Source: an uncultured Faecalibacterium sp. (GTDB taxonomy: Bacteria; Bacillota; Clostridia; Oscillospirales; Ruminococcaceae). From it: DNA of 30,937 nt. Positions 16,355 through 24,639 of the stretch are shown in pieces. The position numbers and the translations under genes are program-made. The number at the start of each line of letters is the position of its first letter. The stretch's first letter is position 1. The notes below the pieces were generated by a model, which worked only from the letters and a program-made list of their open reading frames with translations, did not search any database and was not told the origin of the DNA. The DNA lies in NCBI GenBank assembly GCA_934561485.1, contig CAKTGS010000015.1, positions 1-30,937 on the forward strand. The letters are read 5' to 3'.

Positions 16355-16909
16355 TCAGACGGACATGATCTCCTTCTGCTTTTCTTCCACAGCTGCGTCA
16401 ATGTTCTTGACATACTTGTCGGTCAGCTTCTGGACATCCTCTTCCATGGTCTTCTGGGTGTCCTCGGTCAGCTCACCGGCCTTCTTCATGGCCTTGGCCT
16501 TGTCCATGGCCTCGCGGCGCACATTGCGCACAGCCACCTTGGCCTCTTCGCCCAGCTTGGACACTTCCTTGGCCAGCTGCTTGCGGCGCTCCTCGTTGGG
16601 AGCCGGGAAGTTCAGGCGGATGGTCTGGCCATCGTCAATGGGGGTAATGCCCACATCGCTGGCCAGAATGGCCTTGCTGATGGGGCGCAGCAGGCTGCGG
16701 TCCCAGGGGGTGATGGTCAGGGTGCGGGCCTCGGTAACCGCCACAGAAGCCACCTGCTGGATGGGAGTGGGCGCACCGTAGTAGTCCACCGTGATCTTAT
16801 CCAGCACAGCGGGATTTGCGCGGCCGGCACGCACAGCGGCCAGATCACGGCTCAGATGCTCCACGCTGTTTTTCATCTTGTCTTCATAAACCTTGGTGTT
16901 GCTGCTCAT
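16355..16909 (-). CDS. frr: ribosome recycling factor
   Basis: The product is 184 residues, the normal length. AGGAG precedes ATG 16909. It splits post-termination ribosomes together with EF-G. Visible family blocks are RAGRANPAVLDKI, the YYGAPTPIQQVASV loop, ITPWDRS, and the long charged C-terminal helix ending domain I (RREAMDKAKAMKKAGELTED). It follows pyrH by 95 nt, the usual Firmicutes order. Confidence 0.98.
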   Translation of the reverse strand: MSSNTKVYEDKMKNSVEHLSRDLAAVRAGRANPAVLDKITVDYYGAPTPIQQVASVAVTEARTLTITPWDRSLLRPISKAILASDVGITPIDDGQTIRLNFPAPNEERRKQLAKEVSKLGEEAKVAVRNVRREAMDKAKAMKKAGELTEDTQKTMEEDVQKLTDKYVKNIDAAVEEKQKEIMSV

Positions 16910-17004
16910 TGTCGTAGTCTCCTGTTCCTTTTATATGTTCTGTCGGGTAAGGCACCGCCTTACATTGTATGCTTCTGCACAAGGGGCTATGTGGGGCAGT
17001 GTGC

Positions 17005-17715
17005 TCAGCCCTCGTAGACCAGCGTGCCCACATTTTCGCCCTGCACTGCCTTGGCAATGTTGTCCGGGTCGGCCAGGTCAAACACCAGGATGGGCAGGTT
17101 GTTGTCGCGGCACAGGGTGGCAGCCGTGCCGTCCATCACAGCCAGCTGATCTTCCAGCACCTTGGTAAAGGTAAGGGTATCGTACTTTTTGGCGTCCGGG
17201 TACTTGTGGGGGTCCTTGTCGTACACGCCATCCACCATGGTGGCCTTGAACATCACATCGGCGCTCACTTCCACAGCGCGCAGAGCCGTGGCCGTATCGG
17301 TGGAGAAGAACGGGTTGCCGGTGCCGCCGCCAAACACGGCGATCTTGCCCTCTTCCATGGCGCGCAGAGCGTCCTTGCGGGTAAAGGCCGGGGCCACCTG
17401 CGGCATGGTGATGGAGGTGAACACCTCGGTGGGCACCCCCAGCTGCTCCAGCTTGTCGGAAACCGCCAGGGCGTTCATCACGGTTGCCAGCATTCCGATC
17501 TTATCGGCCAGGGTGCGCTCCATCTTGCCGCTGGAACGGCCACGCCAGAAGTTGCCGCCGCCCACCACAATGCCGATCTGAACACCCAGCTCGTGGGCCT
17601 TCTTCACGCCGCCGCAGATCGCGTCCATGGTCGGCTCGTCAAAGCCCATGCCCTTTTCGCCGCCCAGAGCCTCGCCGCTGATTTTAAGCAGAATACGCTG
17701 ATATTTCAATGCCAT
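17005..17715 (-). CDS. pyrH: UMP kinase
   Basis: The product is 236 residues. The start is ATG 17715 with AGGTGGT upstream; the frame extends to 17763 but lacks a ribosome site. It phosphorylates UMP with ATP. Motifs of the amino-acid-kinase fold are the N-terminal RILLKISGEALGG, VGGGNFWRGR, GGTGNPFFSTDTATALRA, and VDGVYDKDPHKYPDAKKY. It is the first gene of the cluster, with a clear promoter upstream and a GCCGGG-CTTTG-CCCGGC hairpin in its leader. Confidence 0.97.
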   Translation of the reverse strand: MALKYQRILLKISGEALGGEKGMGFDEPTMDAICGGVKKAHELGVQIGIVVGGGNFWRGRSSGKMERTLADKIGMLATVMNALAVSDKLEQLGVPTEVFTSITMPQVAPAFTRKDALRAMEEGKIAVFGGGTGNPFFSTDTATALRAVEVSADVMFKATMVDGVYDKDPHKYPDAKKYDTLTFTKVLEDQLAVMDGTAATLCRDNNLPILVFDLADPDNIAKAVQGENVGTLVYEG

Positions 17716-17777
17716 AATCCAAACACCACCTGTTTTATCTTCCGCCGGGGCAAAGCCCGGCAATTTTACTTTAGCCT

Positions 17778-17806
17778 ATTTTACAATAAAACACACATAA
17801 AGTAAA
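17778..17806 (-). promoter_or_regulatory. promoter of the pyrH-polC cluster
   Basis: The minus strand reads TTTACT (17801-17806), 17 nt, TAAAAT (17778-17783), about 63 nt before the pyrH start. Confidence 0.7.
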
Positions 17807-17837
17807 CAGGAAATCTGCGCTGAAATTTCGGAAGCTT

Positions 17838-18533
17838 TTATGAACGAATGCGCAGCGCCCGCAGCTGCTGTTTCATTTCGGCCGGAATGCGGTAACTTTC
17901 CACCGCTTTCCGGATGGTCTTGTTGTGCGTCCACACGTCCAGCCGCTTTTCCATGAGCCATGGCAGCGCCGCCTGCGGCTGTTTGGCCAGTGCTGTGGCA
18001 AAATACCACGCCCGCATCATGTTCAGGTAATATTCTCCGCTGTGTACTCCGGCCACCCACTCCAGGTATTCCGGCCGGAACGCTTCCTCCAGATAATACC
18101 GCATCAGCATATTCATGGCAAAGCGCATTGTATAAAGCTCGCCGGAATCCAGCCAGCGGCGGATGGGAGCCAGCAGTTCCGCCTTGTGTTTTGCAAACAC
18201 CCTGGGGCAAAAGCAGTCACAGGTGGCCCAATTATCCATGTACGGCAGAAATTTTTCCGTTTCTGCCAAAGCCATGCCGTAATCCCGGATCTGCTCCAGC
18301 AGGAATGCGTGCAGGTTGTTTTCTTCATAGTACGCATGGGGAAGGCTGCGCAGGAATGCTTCCGCTTCCGGCGTGCCTGCCAGCTGCTTTGCCAGTTTGC
18401 GCAGCAGCGGCGTCCGCACCCCAATGACCTTTTCCGATGGAACGGTGGGCATGAGCCGGCTGTGGAACGCCTGATAGCCCTTATCCTGCAATGCAAACAG
18501 CTTTTTCCGGATCTCCTGCAGGTCCTGTTTCAT
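17838..18533 (-). CDS. DNA alkylation repair protein, AlkD-like HEAT-repeat glycosylase
   Basis: The product is 231 residues. The start is ATG 18533, because GGGGGAG lies 6 nt upstream; an ATG at 18548 overlaps that site. The family (AlkC/AlkD) removes alkylated bases using stacked HEAT-like helices. Typical blocks are VIGVRTPLLRKLAK, the NWATCD segment (YMDNWATCDCFCPRVF), RFAMNMLMRYY, and WTHNKTIRKAVESYRI near the end. A promoter-like TTGCTT-16 nt-TACAAT lies at 18558-18585. It appears to be a single-gene unit. Confidence 0.88.
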   Translation of the reverse strand: MKQDLQEIRKKLFALQDKGYQAFHSRLMPTVPSEKVIGVRTPLLRKLAKQLAGTPEAEAFLRSLPHAYYEENNLHAFLLEQIRDYGMALAETEKFLPYMDNWATCDCFCPRVFAKHKAELLAPIRRWLDSGELYTMRFAMNMLMRYYLEEAFRPEYLEWVAGVHSGEYYLNMMRAWYFATALAKQPQAALPWLMEKRLDVWTHNKTIRKAVESYRIPAEMKQQLRALRIRS

Positions 18534-18634
18534 CTGTTTCTCCCCCATTTCTGTTCCATTGTATCAGAGTGCTGCGCAAAAGCAAAGCATTTTTGCCGTT
18601 TCTTTGCCTGCGGCCGCCCTGCCGAAAATAGGGC

Positions 18635-18663
18635 TGGACATTTGCAGGCGGACATGTTATAAT
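18635..18663 (+). promoter_or_regulatory. promoter of tRNA-Gly
   Basis: TGGACA, 17 nt, TATAAT, ending 13 nt before the tRNA. Confidence 0.75.
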
Positions 18664-18676
18664 ACTTCTTGCAAAT

Positions 18677-18751
18677 GCGGGCATCGTACATCGGCTAGTA
18701 TATCAGCCTTCCAAGCTGAGGAGGTGGGTTCGATTCCCATTGCCCGCTCCA
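18677..18751 (+). tRNA. tRNA-Gly (TCC)
   Basis: The acceptor GCGGGCA pairs with TGCCCGC. The anticodon loop carries TCC, the T arm has GGTTCGATTCC, and CCA is encoded. Its own promoter precedes it and a terminator follows. Confidence 0.95.
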
Positions 18752-18759
18752 TAGAGAAC

Positions 18760-18796
18760 AAAAAAGACGTTGGCTTTATCAGTCAACGTCTTTTTT
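18760..18796. terminator. bidirectional terminator after tRNA-Gly
   Basis: AAAAAAGACGTTG pairs with CAACGTCTTTTTT. It serves the tRNA on the plus strand and the small membrane-protein gene (stop at 18799) on the minus strand. Confidence 0.9.
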
Positions 18797-18798
18797 AT

Positions 18799-19074
18799 TT
18801 ATCGTTTGTCGATTTCTTTCCCGCACTGCGGGCAAAATCTGCCAAGACCGTTATGCCCGAACATCAGCAGCGCCCCGCAATGCGGACACCGGACTTTTAC
18901 AAAGCCAATCAGAAGTCCTGCTGCGCAAAGAGCAATTCCAACATAAAATACCGGATGCACCTGATTGGTCCGGCTCCACGCACTTCCCAGCATCATGACC
19001 GCAAAGCCAGCAGCTGCCAGAAGCCATACAACGCACATCCAGCCGCGCGGCGTGGAAGGAGATTTTATTTTCAT
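18799..19074 (-). CDS. small two-helix membrane protein with C-terminal zinc ribbon
   Basis: The product is 91 residues. I do not recognise a named family. The start is taken as ATG 19074, just after the upstream gene's stop (TGA 19080-19082), with GGTGAG before it. Two hydrophobic helices (around residues 11-29 and 41-57) are followed by CPHCG and CPQCGKEI, a rubredoxin-knuckle zinc ribbon, and a basic end. It is probably translated together with the metallo-hydrolase upstream, whose stop lies 5 nt away. Function unknown. Confidence 0.7.
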   Translation of the reverse strand: MKIKSPSTPRGWMCVVWLLAAAGFAVMMLGSAWSRTNQVHPVFYVGIALCAAGLLIGFVKVRCPHCGALLMFGHNGLGRFCPQCGKEIDKR

Positions 19075-19079
19075 AGTGC

Positions 19080-20687
19080 TCACCGGTCCCACTTGTCGCA
19101 CAGGGCGTTGATCTGATCGGCAAACTTTGCCAGATCCTTGTTGGCACCGCCCTCGTTGTGTTCGATGACCCGCAGCAGCCGCTTGCCAGCACTGACCAGC
19201 CTCTGGAACACGGTAGCCGCGCGGTTCTGCCCCTCCGACACCTTATGTTCCATGCGCGTCCTTGTGCCCTCCTGCAGGCACACAGCGCCTTCGGCTCCCA
19301 CGGCCCACTGTGCCCCGTTGTAGGGAGCACAGGCGGTAAAGCCTTCTTCGGTCAGGGTATTGACAAAAATGTTCTCCACTTCGTCCTCGCCGTGCATCAC
19401 GAACACGCGCTTGGGCTTGGGCGCAAAGGCATTCACCCAGCGCAGCAAGCCCTCCCGGTCTGCATGGCCGGACATGCCGGTAAGCTGGCAGATCTCCGCC
19501 TGCACCTCGATGGGTTCACCGAACAGCTTGACCTGCGCAGCTCCATCGATCAGGGTGCGGCCCAGCGTGCCCACCGCCTGATAGCCCACGAACAGAATGG
19601 TGCACTCCGGCCGCCACAGGTTGTGCTTGAGGTGGTGGCGGATGCGGCCCGCTTCGCACATGCCGCTGGCCGACAGAATGACCTTGGGGGTGCGGTCTGC
19701 GTTGATCATGCGGGATTCATCGCTGGTCACGCTCACCCGCAGTCCCGGCACACGGATGGGGTCAATGCCCTTTGCCAGCAGTGCACGGGTCTCTTCGTCA
19801 AAGCAGTCCGGGTCGGTATCCTTGAAAATGCGGGTTGCCTCAATGGCAAGCGGGCTGTCGATGTACACCGGGAAGTTCCCGTGGCCCTTGACCAGGCCTT
19901 TTTCCTTGATTTCCCGGATAAAATAGAGCATCTCCTGGGTACGGCCCACCGCAAAGCTGGGGATCACCACATTGCCGCCCCGGTCAAAGGTGCGCTGCAA
20001 AATTTTTGCCAGTTCGTTCACGTAATCCGGGCGGGGGCCGTGGCTGCGGTCGCCGTAGGTGGACTCCATAAACACATAATCCGCTTCCTGCAGATAGGCC
20101 GGGTCCTTGATGATGGGCTGGTCCAGGTTGCCGATATCACCGGAGAACACCAGCTTTGTGGTAGTCTCCCCTTCCGTGATCCACAGCTCAATGCTGGCCG
20201 ACCCCAGCAGATGGCCTACATCCACAAAGCGCACTTCTACGCCCGGTGCCAATTGCACACGGCGCTCGTAGTCCAGACCCGCAAACAGCTTTATGGCCGC
20301 TTCGGCATCCTGCACAGTGTACATGGGTTCCACCGGCTCTGCGCCGGAGCGCTTGCCCTTGCGGTTCTTCCACTCTGCTTCAAACTCCTGGATGTGCGCC
20401 GAGTCCCGCAGCATGATGCCGCACAGCTCCACCGTGGGGTTTGTGGCATAAATTTTGCCCCGGAAGCCGTTGTGTGCCAGCAGCGGCAGCATTCCGGTAT
20501 GGTCGATGTGTGCATGGGTGACCAGCACAAAATCAATCTCGCCGGGGGCTACGGGCAGCGGCTGATTCTCGTAAACGTCCTTGCCCTGCTCCATGCCGCA
20601 GTCGATAAGGAACCGCTGCCCAGCAGCTTCCAGCAGTGTACAGCTGCCGGTAACCTCATGGTTCGCGCCCAAAAACGTAACTTTCAT
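19080..20687 (-). CDS. beta-CASP metallo-beta-lactamase-fold hydrolase (CPSF/Ysh1-type)
   Basis: The product is 535 residues. The start is ATG 20687 with GGAGGT 8 nt upstream. The metal site HAHIDH is at residues 58-63. Later family motifs include DVGHLLGSASIELWI, VFSGDIGN, the beta-CASP block VIPSFAVGRTQEMLYFI, ILSASGMCEAGRI, MSGHADREGLLRWV, and VFVMHGEDE. Such proteins are predicted RNA-processing nucleases; this class is separate from RNase J, and its substrate in bacteria is unclear. A minus-strand TATACT at 20741-20746 may be its -10; no good -35 is seen. Confidence 0.9.
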   Translation of the reverse strand: MKVTFLGANHEVTGSCTLLEAAGQRFLIDCGMEQGKDVYENQPLPVAPGEIDFVLVTHAHIDHTGMLPLLAHNGFRGKIYATNPTVELCGIMLRDSAHIQEFEAEWKNRKGKRSGAEPVEPMYTVQDAEAAIKLFAGLDYERRVQLAPGVEVRFVDVGHLLGSASIELWITEGETTTKLVFSGDIGNLDQPIIKDPAYLQEADYVFMESTYGDRSHGPRPDYVNELAKILQRTFDRGGNVVIPSFAVGRTQEMLYFIREIKEKGLVKGHGNFPVYIDSPLAIEATRIFKDTDPDCFDEETRALLAKGIDPIRVPGLRVSVTSDESRMINADRTPKVILSASGMCEAGRIRHHLKHNLWRPECTILFVGYQAVGTLGRTLIDGAAQVKLFGEPIEVQAEICQLTGMSGHADREGLLRWVNAFAPKPKRVFVMHGEDEVENIFVNTLTEEGFTACAPYNGAQWAVGAEGAVCLQEGTRTRMEHKVSEGQNRAATVFQRLVSAGKRLLRVIEHNEGGANKDLAKFADQINALCDKWDR

Positions 20688-20834
20688 GCAAAACACCTCC
20701 ATGGCTTCCCCTCAGGTGGAAGGCTTTTTTCTGTGTTTTAAGTATAGCATATTTTAAAGGTGCACGCCGCACAAATCGGCGGGATTTTTCCGGGCATATT
20801 GCCGAAACTCTGCAGGCTTCCGCAAAAATTCCAC

Positions 20835-20963
20835 TTGGCTTAGAGTCCACTTTTCGTTATACAATAAAAACGAGGCCCACAGGATGGGCAGCAGCCCACT
20901 GGGCTGTTGGGTACCCCTGCCTACGGCAGAGGGTGCCGCTATGCGCCTGCGCAACACACAAAT
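20835..20963 (+). other. hairpin-dense intergenic segment with possible promoter
   Basis: The gap 20703-21136 has no convincing gene. TTGGCT (20835-20840), 17 nt, TATACA (20858-20863) resembles a plus-strand promoter. It is followed by tight palindromes: CCCACAGGATGGGC, CAGCCCACTGGGCTG, and CCCTGCCTACGGCAGAGGG. On the minus strand, GCCCATCCTGTGGGC runs into CTCGTTTTT. It could be a small structured RNA or a repeat element. Evidence is weak. Confidence 0.3.
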
Positions 20964-21136
20964 CGGCTGCTGGATGTCCCATGGGATGCTCTTGTTACAA
21001 AACGCAGGTTTTATTTGATACTTGTACGGATGTTATAACTTCTTTTTCTTTGCTTGAAAATGTGATTTTTTTAACAAGAACGGCAAATAGGATTTTGTCG
21101 ATTCGAAGGATAACGCAAGAAAAGGAAAGAATTATC

Positions 21137-21920
21137 ATGGAAAAGATCTCCCGTAAAGGATTTCTGAAGATCGCAGCCGCAGCTGCCATGAGCGGCGTTA
21201 CCGCTGCCGGTCTGGCTGCCTGCAATGGCACCAGCAGCGCCTCCAGCGCATCCGGTCTGTATACCGACAGCAATGGCGAACGCTTTATCAATGAAGAGCA
21301 GGTGGCTCGTTTTCCGCTGGCCATCGGCGGCGAGGCTCTGGTTCGTCAGGGCAGAGCTTACTGCGTGATGGATTCCGACTACTACAACGGTGTGCTGAAC
21401 GAGGGCATCTACGCCTATCTGGGCAGCCCTGCCGAGTGGGTGGCTGGTCAGGGCGCTGACTATTACAAAACCACCCCGGAAAACGCCGAGGCACATCTGG
21501 AACAGACGATTTCCGAGGGCTGGGCTTACAAGGCTGACACCATTGAGGAACTGGCGGATCACTTTGGTCTGACCTATCTGGCTGAAACCGTGAAAAACCA
21601 CAACACCTACTGCACAAACGGCAAGGATGAGGAATTCTACAAGTCTGCTGTTTTCCTCAAGCCGGTAGCCACCGCTCCGTTCTACATCTTTGAGTATGCT
21701 CCCAGTGCATGGGGCACCAACGGCGGCATTAAGGTGGATGCCTCTCTGCGCGCTCTGAACGAGAACAATGAACCGATCCAGGGCCTGTATATGGCCGGTG
21801 TCGATGCGGGAAGCATGTACTCCATGCCGTACTACGACAACCCCGGGCTCCTCTGTGGGTCTGGCACTGGGTTCCGGCGTTCTGGCAGCCAACGAGATCT
21901 TTGCAACGCTGGATGCCTGA
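21137..21920 (+). pseudogene. gutted flavoprotein reductase (fumarate/urocanate reductase-like)
   Basis: The ATG at 21137 (AAAGGAAAG upstream) begins a lipoprotein-like export signal (SRKGFLKI, lipobox LAAC at about residue 26-29). After a short Ser/Ala linker the sequence jumps at about 21250 straight into the C-terminal half of FAD_binding_2 proteins (YTDSNGERFINEE, later GLYMAGVDAGSMYSMPYYDN). The FMN-binding region and the FAD-binding GxGxxG domain, about 300 residues, are missing. A one-base gain in CCCCGGG near 21845 shifts the frame. Read without it, the normal ending GSSVGLALGSGVLAANEIF appears, with stop TGA at 21918. The shifted frame runs on to 21934. Relatives are extracytoplasmic respiratory reductases for organic acids. 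This copy cannot bind FAD. Confidence 0.85.
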
Positions 21921-21952
21921 TGTTTTTAGGATGACCCAGAGAAAACGTACGA

Positions 21953-22802
21953 TCAACTGAAAACAGCCCTCCTGACCATAATGGCCGGGAGGGCTGTTTT
22001 TATGCCTGCATTCTGCTGGTGTTCAAATCCTATACGGCAGGGGCGGCTGACATTCCATCCTTTTTCTGCCGTGTATTTTTTCTGGTACTCTGTCGGCGTC
22101 ATGCCCAGATAGCGTTTGAATACCCGTGTGAAATAGTAGGCATTTTCAAAGCCCAGCATATAGGAGATCTCATAGATGCGGTACTGCCCCTGCCGGATCA
22201 GTTCGCTGGCACAGCGGCATTTCTGCTCGTTGATGAACTCCACCAGGGTCTGGTCGTACTGCTTTTTGAACAGCGCCGAAAGATACCCCGGTGAGATGCA
22301 GATTTGGTCTGCCACATCCTGCAGCATAATGCGCTTGTCCACATTGTCCAGTACATACTGCCGGGCTTTTTCCAGCAGAGCAGTCCGCCCCACCGGGTCA
22401 CACTGTCCCATCCGCGCGCTCAGCTCCGTCTTGATCAGTTCCAGCCACTCCAGCACCTGCTGCCGTGTGGCAAGCTGCTCGATGCTCTGCCGCCCTTTTG
22501 CGGTGTCGATTTCCAGAAAGGCTGCCACAGCACTGTAAATTCCGCCGCAAAGCCAGAGCGCCTGACTTTGCTGGTGCGGCACCGTGCTGACCCGGTCGAT
22601 GGCTCGCTTGAGCAGCAGTTCACACGCAGCTGCATTTTTGGCGTGGATCTCGGTTTGCAGCCGGTCGCCGATGCCGCCCAGCGCAAGGCTGCCCGTTGCG
22701 TGCCGTACCCGCAATCTGGCAGTTGTTTTTATTCCAGTCGAGCATGAATTTGATGCCCGAAAGGATCAGTGGCTCATCGTCCACCAGCAATACCTGATAC
22801 AT
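21953..22802 (-). pseudogene. YesN-type AraC response regulator with receiver deleted
   Basis: The start ATG 22802 (GGGAGGAG before it) lies 2 nt past the kinase stop. About 38 residues of a receiver domain (MYQVLLVDDEPLILSGIKFM, D8/D9 acidic pair) are readable. Then, near 22690, the frame changes and the sequence joins the middle linker (LGGIGDRLQTEIHAKNAAAC). The phospho-acceptor part of the receiver is gone. The C-terminal AraC double helix-turn-helix (LQDVADQICISPGYLSALFK and ISYMLGFENAYYFTRVFKRY) is intact. The frame runs into the downstream terminator, so the native stop may also be lost. It points at the broken reductase gene, its probable former target. Confidence 0.85.
21960..22001. 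terminator. bidirectional terminator between reductase and regulator remnants
   Basis: AAACAGCCCTCC pairs across an AT loop with GGGAGGGCTGTTTTT, between two convergent genes. Confidence 0.85.
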
Positions 22803-22804
22803 TT

Positions 22805-23563
22805 TTACTCCTCCCTGGGAACACGCACCGTAACACAGGTGCCGCTCCCCGGTTCACTCTCGATGGTAAGACCGTAGGCTTCTCCATACAGCATTTGCAG
22901 CCGCTTGTGCACGTTGCAGACGCCGATGCCGTTGAGGGCGGCATGGCTGCGGGGGCGGTCCTCGCTGAGCAGGGTCGGCAGAACATCCGGCGTGATGCCT
23001 GCGCCATCGTCTGTCACACACAGCACGAGGTCGCTGCCTTCCTCCCGCCCGGTGACGGTGATCGTGCCGTTTTCTCCGGTCGGCTCAATGCCATGGAAGA
23101 TCGCATTTTCCACGAGCGGCTGCAAGGTCAGCTTGATGATCCGGTAGCAGTACAGCTCCTTCGGCACCCTGTCGCAGAAGGTGAATGCCTCCATATAGCG
23201 CACCGACTGGATCTCCACATAATCGTGCAGCAGGGCAAGTTCTTCTTCCAGTGTGATCTTATCCTGCGTGCCCTTTGCAATGTTTTTCAGCAGGTTAGAC
23301 ATGCTGCGGGTCATGCTTTCAATGCCCAGGCTTTTCTGGATCACTGCCATCCAGCGGATGGAATCCAATGTATTATAAAGGAAGTGGGGGTTCACCTGAC
23401 TTTGCAGCAGCTGGATCTCGATTTTACGGCGCTGTTCGTAGGACTGTTCGGTGGTTTGCAGCAGATTTTCGATGCTCATGGTCATCTCGTTGACCGTGTG
23501 CCCGATCTGCCCCAGTTCTCCGCCCGCCTTTTCGATCTCCGGGTCATAGGAAAAATCGTTGTC
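22805..23563 (-). pseudogene. YesM-type sensor histidine kinase, N-terminus lost
   Basis: Only the cytoplasmic part remains. It has the end of a HAMP-like linker (DNDFSYDPEIEKAGGELGQ), the His_kinase domain with phospho-acceptor motif LQSQVNPHFLYNTLDSIRWM, and the ATPase with N box LQPLVENAIFHGIEP, VTDDGAGI and NGIGVCNVHKRLQM. The extracellular sensor, both membrane helices and the start codon are missing. The coding strand instead continues into a fragment whose opposite strand is a phage holin. It overlaps the regulator's ribosome site, so the two formed an operon. Confidence 0.85.
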
Positions 23564-23779
23564 CGCAATGTGGTGCTTCTGCTGGCGCTGACCAATCAGC
23601 TGCTGAGCGCCTGCGGCAAGCCTCTGCTGCCCATCGACAGCGAACAGCTGGAGCAGCTGGTCACCGCAGGCTGCACCACCGTGGCCGCGCTGATCGCCTG
23701 GTGGAAGAACAACTCCTTCACCCAGGCCACCCTGGCCGCCGATGAGGTCTACGAGAAGCAGAAAAACAGCGTGCACTAA
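23561..23779 (+). pseudogene. phage holin fragment (SPP1-type)
   Basis: The plus frame ending at TAA 23777 reads VRNVVLLLALTNQLL, PLPID-like PLLPIDSEQLEQLV, then AALIAWWKNNSFTQATLAAD, the hallmark end of SPP1-family holins. No start codon or ribosome site remains, and upstream bases belong to the antisense kinase gene. So the 5' end was lost at a recombination junction near 23561-23575. A terminator follows. Confidence 0.8.
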
Positions 23780-23794
23780 CGCCCATACATAGCA

Positions 23795-23832
23795 ACAGCC
23801 CCGGGAGCCATCTGGCCCTCGGGGCTGTTTTT
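23795..23832 (+). terminator. terminator after the holin fragment
   Basis: ACAGCCCCG pairs with CGGGGCTGT, followed by a T run. Confidence 0.85.
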
Positions 23833-23837
23833 GCGTA

Positions 23838-24233
23838 TCAGCCAATATTCAGCTTTGCTTTTAAGGCTTCCTGCAGCGTGCCGGAGAAATTGATGTCAGC
23901 CCGTTCGGCCATATCGTTCAGCCAGCTGGGAATGGACAGTGTTTTCTTGACTGCCTTGTTGTCGAAGAACTTCCGGTATGCGATGGTATCACAGCCAACC
24001 AGCGAAACAAATTCGTTTTCTCCATGCTGCACGGCATTCACAGCACTGGCAGCCGGAATGGCAGCACCGTCCTGTTCCAGATCGTACAGGGTCAGACACA
24101 GGACATCATTCGCCATGTCCATAGCTTCCTCCAGCGTTGTACCGCTGGTGAAGCAGTTTTTTAAATCAGGAAAATTGACCGAGTAACCGACATCCTCCTT
24201 GGTGAATACGGCGGGATAAAGATACTTTGCCAT
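23838..24233 (-). CDS. hicB: HicB-family antitoxin
   Basis: The product is 131 residues. GGAGGT precedes ATG 24233. The N-terminal partial RNase-H-like fold is recognisable in YPAVFTKEDVGYSVNFPDL, followed by GTTLEEAMDMANDVLCLTL. The C-terminal part (KKTLSIPSWLNDMAERADIN) resembles the DNA-binding ribbon-helix-helix or HTH tail of HicB proteins. It neutralises HicA and represses the operon. It lies 36 nt downstream of hicA in the usual toxin-first order. Confidence 0.9.
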   Translation of the reverse strand: MAKYLYPAVFTKEDVGYSVNFPDLKNCFTSGTTLEEAMDMANDVLCLTLYDLEQDGAAIPAASAVNAVQHGENEFVSLVGCDTIAYRKFFDNKAVKKTLSIPSWLNDMAERADINFSGTLQEALKAKLNIG

Positions 24234-24269
24234 AACAAGACCTCCATAACAGGTAGCGAAAGAGGGGGC

Positions 24270-24455
24270 TTATTCAAGCCCCGCTGCTTTCTTGATGGAT
24301 CTTAAGGTTCCGATAGGAATTTCTTCCTTGCTGTGCCGTCCGACCGGAAACTTCTCGCCTGTGATCGGGCTATACCAAATCGTGTGATTGGAACCTTCCC
24401 GGAACACTGTGCATCCGGCCTTTTTCAGCAGCTTTTCCAACTCGCTGTACCGCAC
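24270..24455 (-). CDS. hicA: HicA-family mRNA interferase toxin
   Basis: The product is 61 residues, starting at GTG 24455 with a perfect AAAGGAGGT 6 nt upstream. The dsRBD-like fold and catalytic histidine are visible: KLLKKAGCTVFREGSNHTIW, with H in SNHTIW, then FPVGRHSKEEIPIGTLRSIK. The protein cleaves mRNA when not bound by HicB. It looks intact. Its promoter carries an operator palindrome. Confidence 0.92.
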   Translation of the reverse strand: MRYSELEKLLKKAGCTVFREGSNHTIWYSPITGEKFPVGRHSKEEIPIGTLRSIKKAAGLE

Positions 24456-24480
24456 TGGTCAACCTCCTTTCCACGTCTTT

Positions 24481-24509
24481 ATTATAGCACGTATTATTAC
24501 GTGCGTCAA
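24481..24509 (-). promoter_or_regulatory. hicAB promoter with operator palindrome in the spacer
   Basis: TTGACG (24504-24509), 17 nt, TATAAT (24481-24486) on the minus strand. The spacer is filled by the perfect palindrome GCACGTA-TTAT-TACGTGC (24487-24504). A related half-site, GACGTAATTTTACGT, lies just upstream (24527-24541 region). This is the likely HicB binding site for autorepression. Confidence 0.8.
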
Positions 24510-24639
24510 TGGTTTTGACGTAATTTTACGTATTTGTTCAAAAGACGCGGCATATTTCGATGCTTTACGATGGATATCGGCGCAATTGGAACATTCTGGC
24601 TCCTTTTCGGTTAGAGTTGACGGAAAAGGATGTGCAAAA

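Noticed and set aside
14567..17017. Long plus-strand frame opposite cdsA-uppS-frr
   Set aside because: It spans several well-identified minus-strand genes and their gaps; this is an effect of codon bias, not a gene.
19158..20741. Plus-strand frame opposite the beta-CASP hydrolase
   Set aside because: The minus strand carries every catalytic motif of the family; the plus frame has none.
20754..20957. Minus-strand 67-codon frame in the gap upstream of the beta-CASP gene
   Set aside because: No ribosome site, and it runs through the hairpin-dense segment and ends over a likely promoter region; no recognisable protein features.
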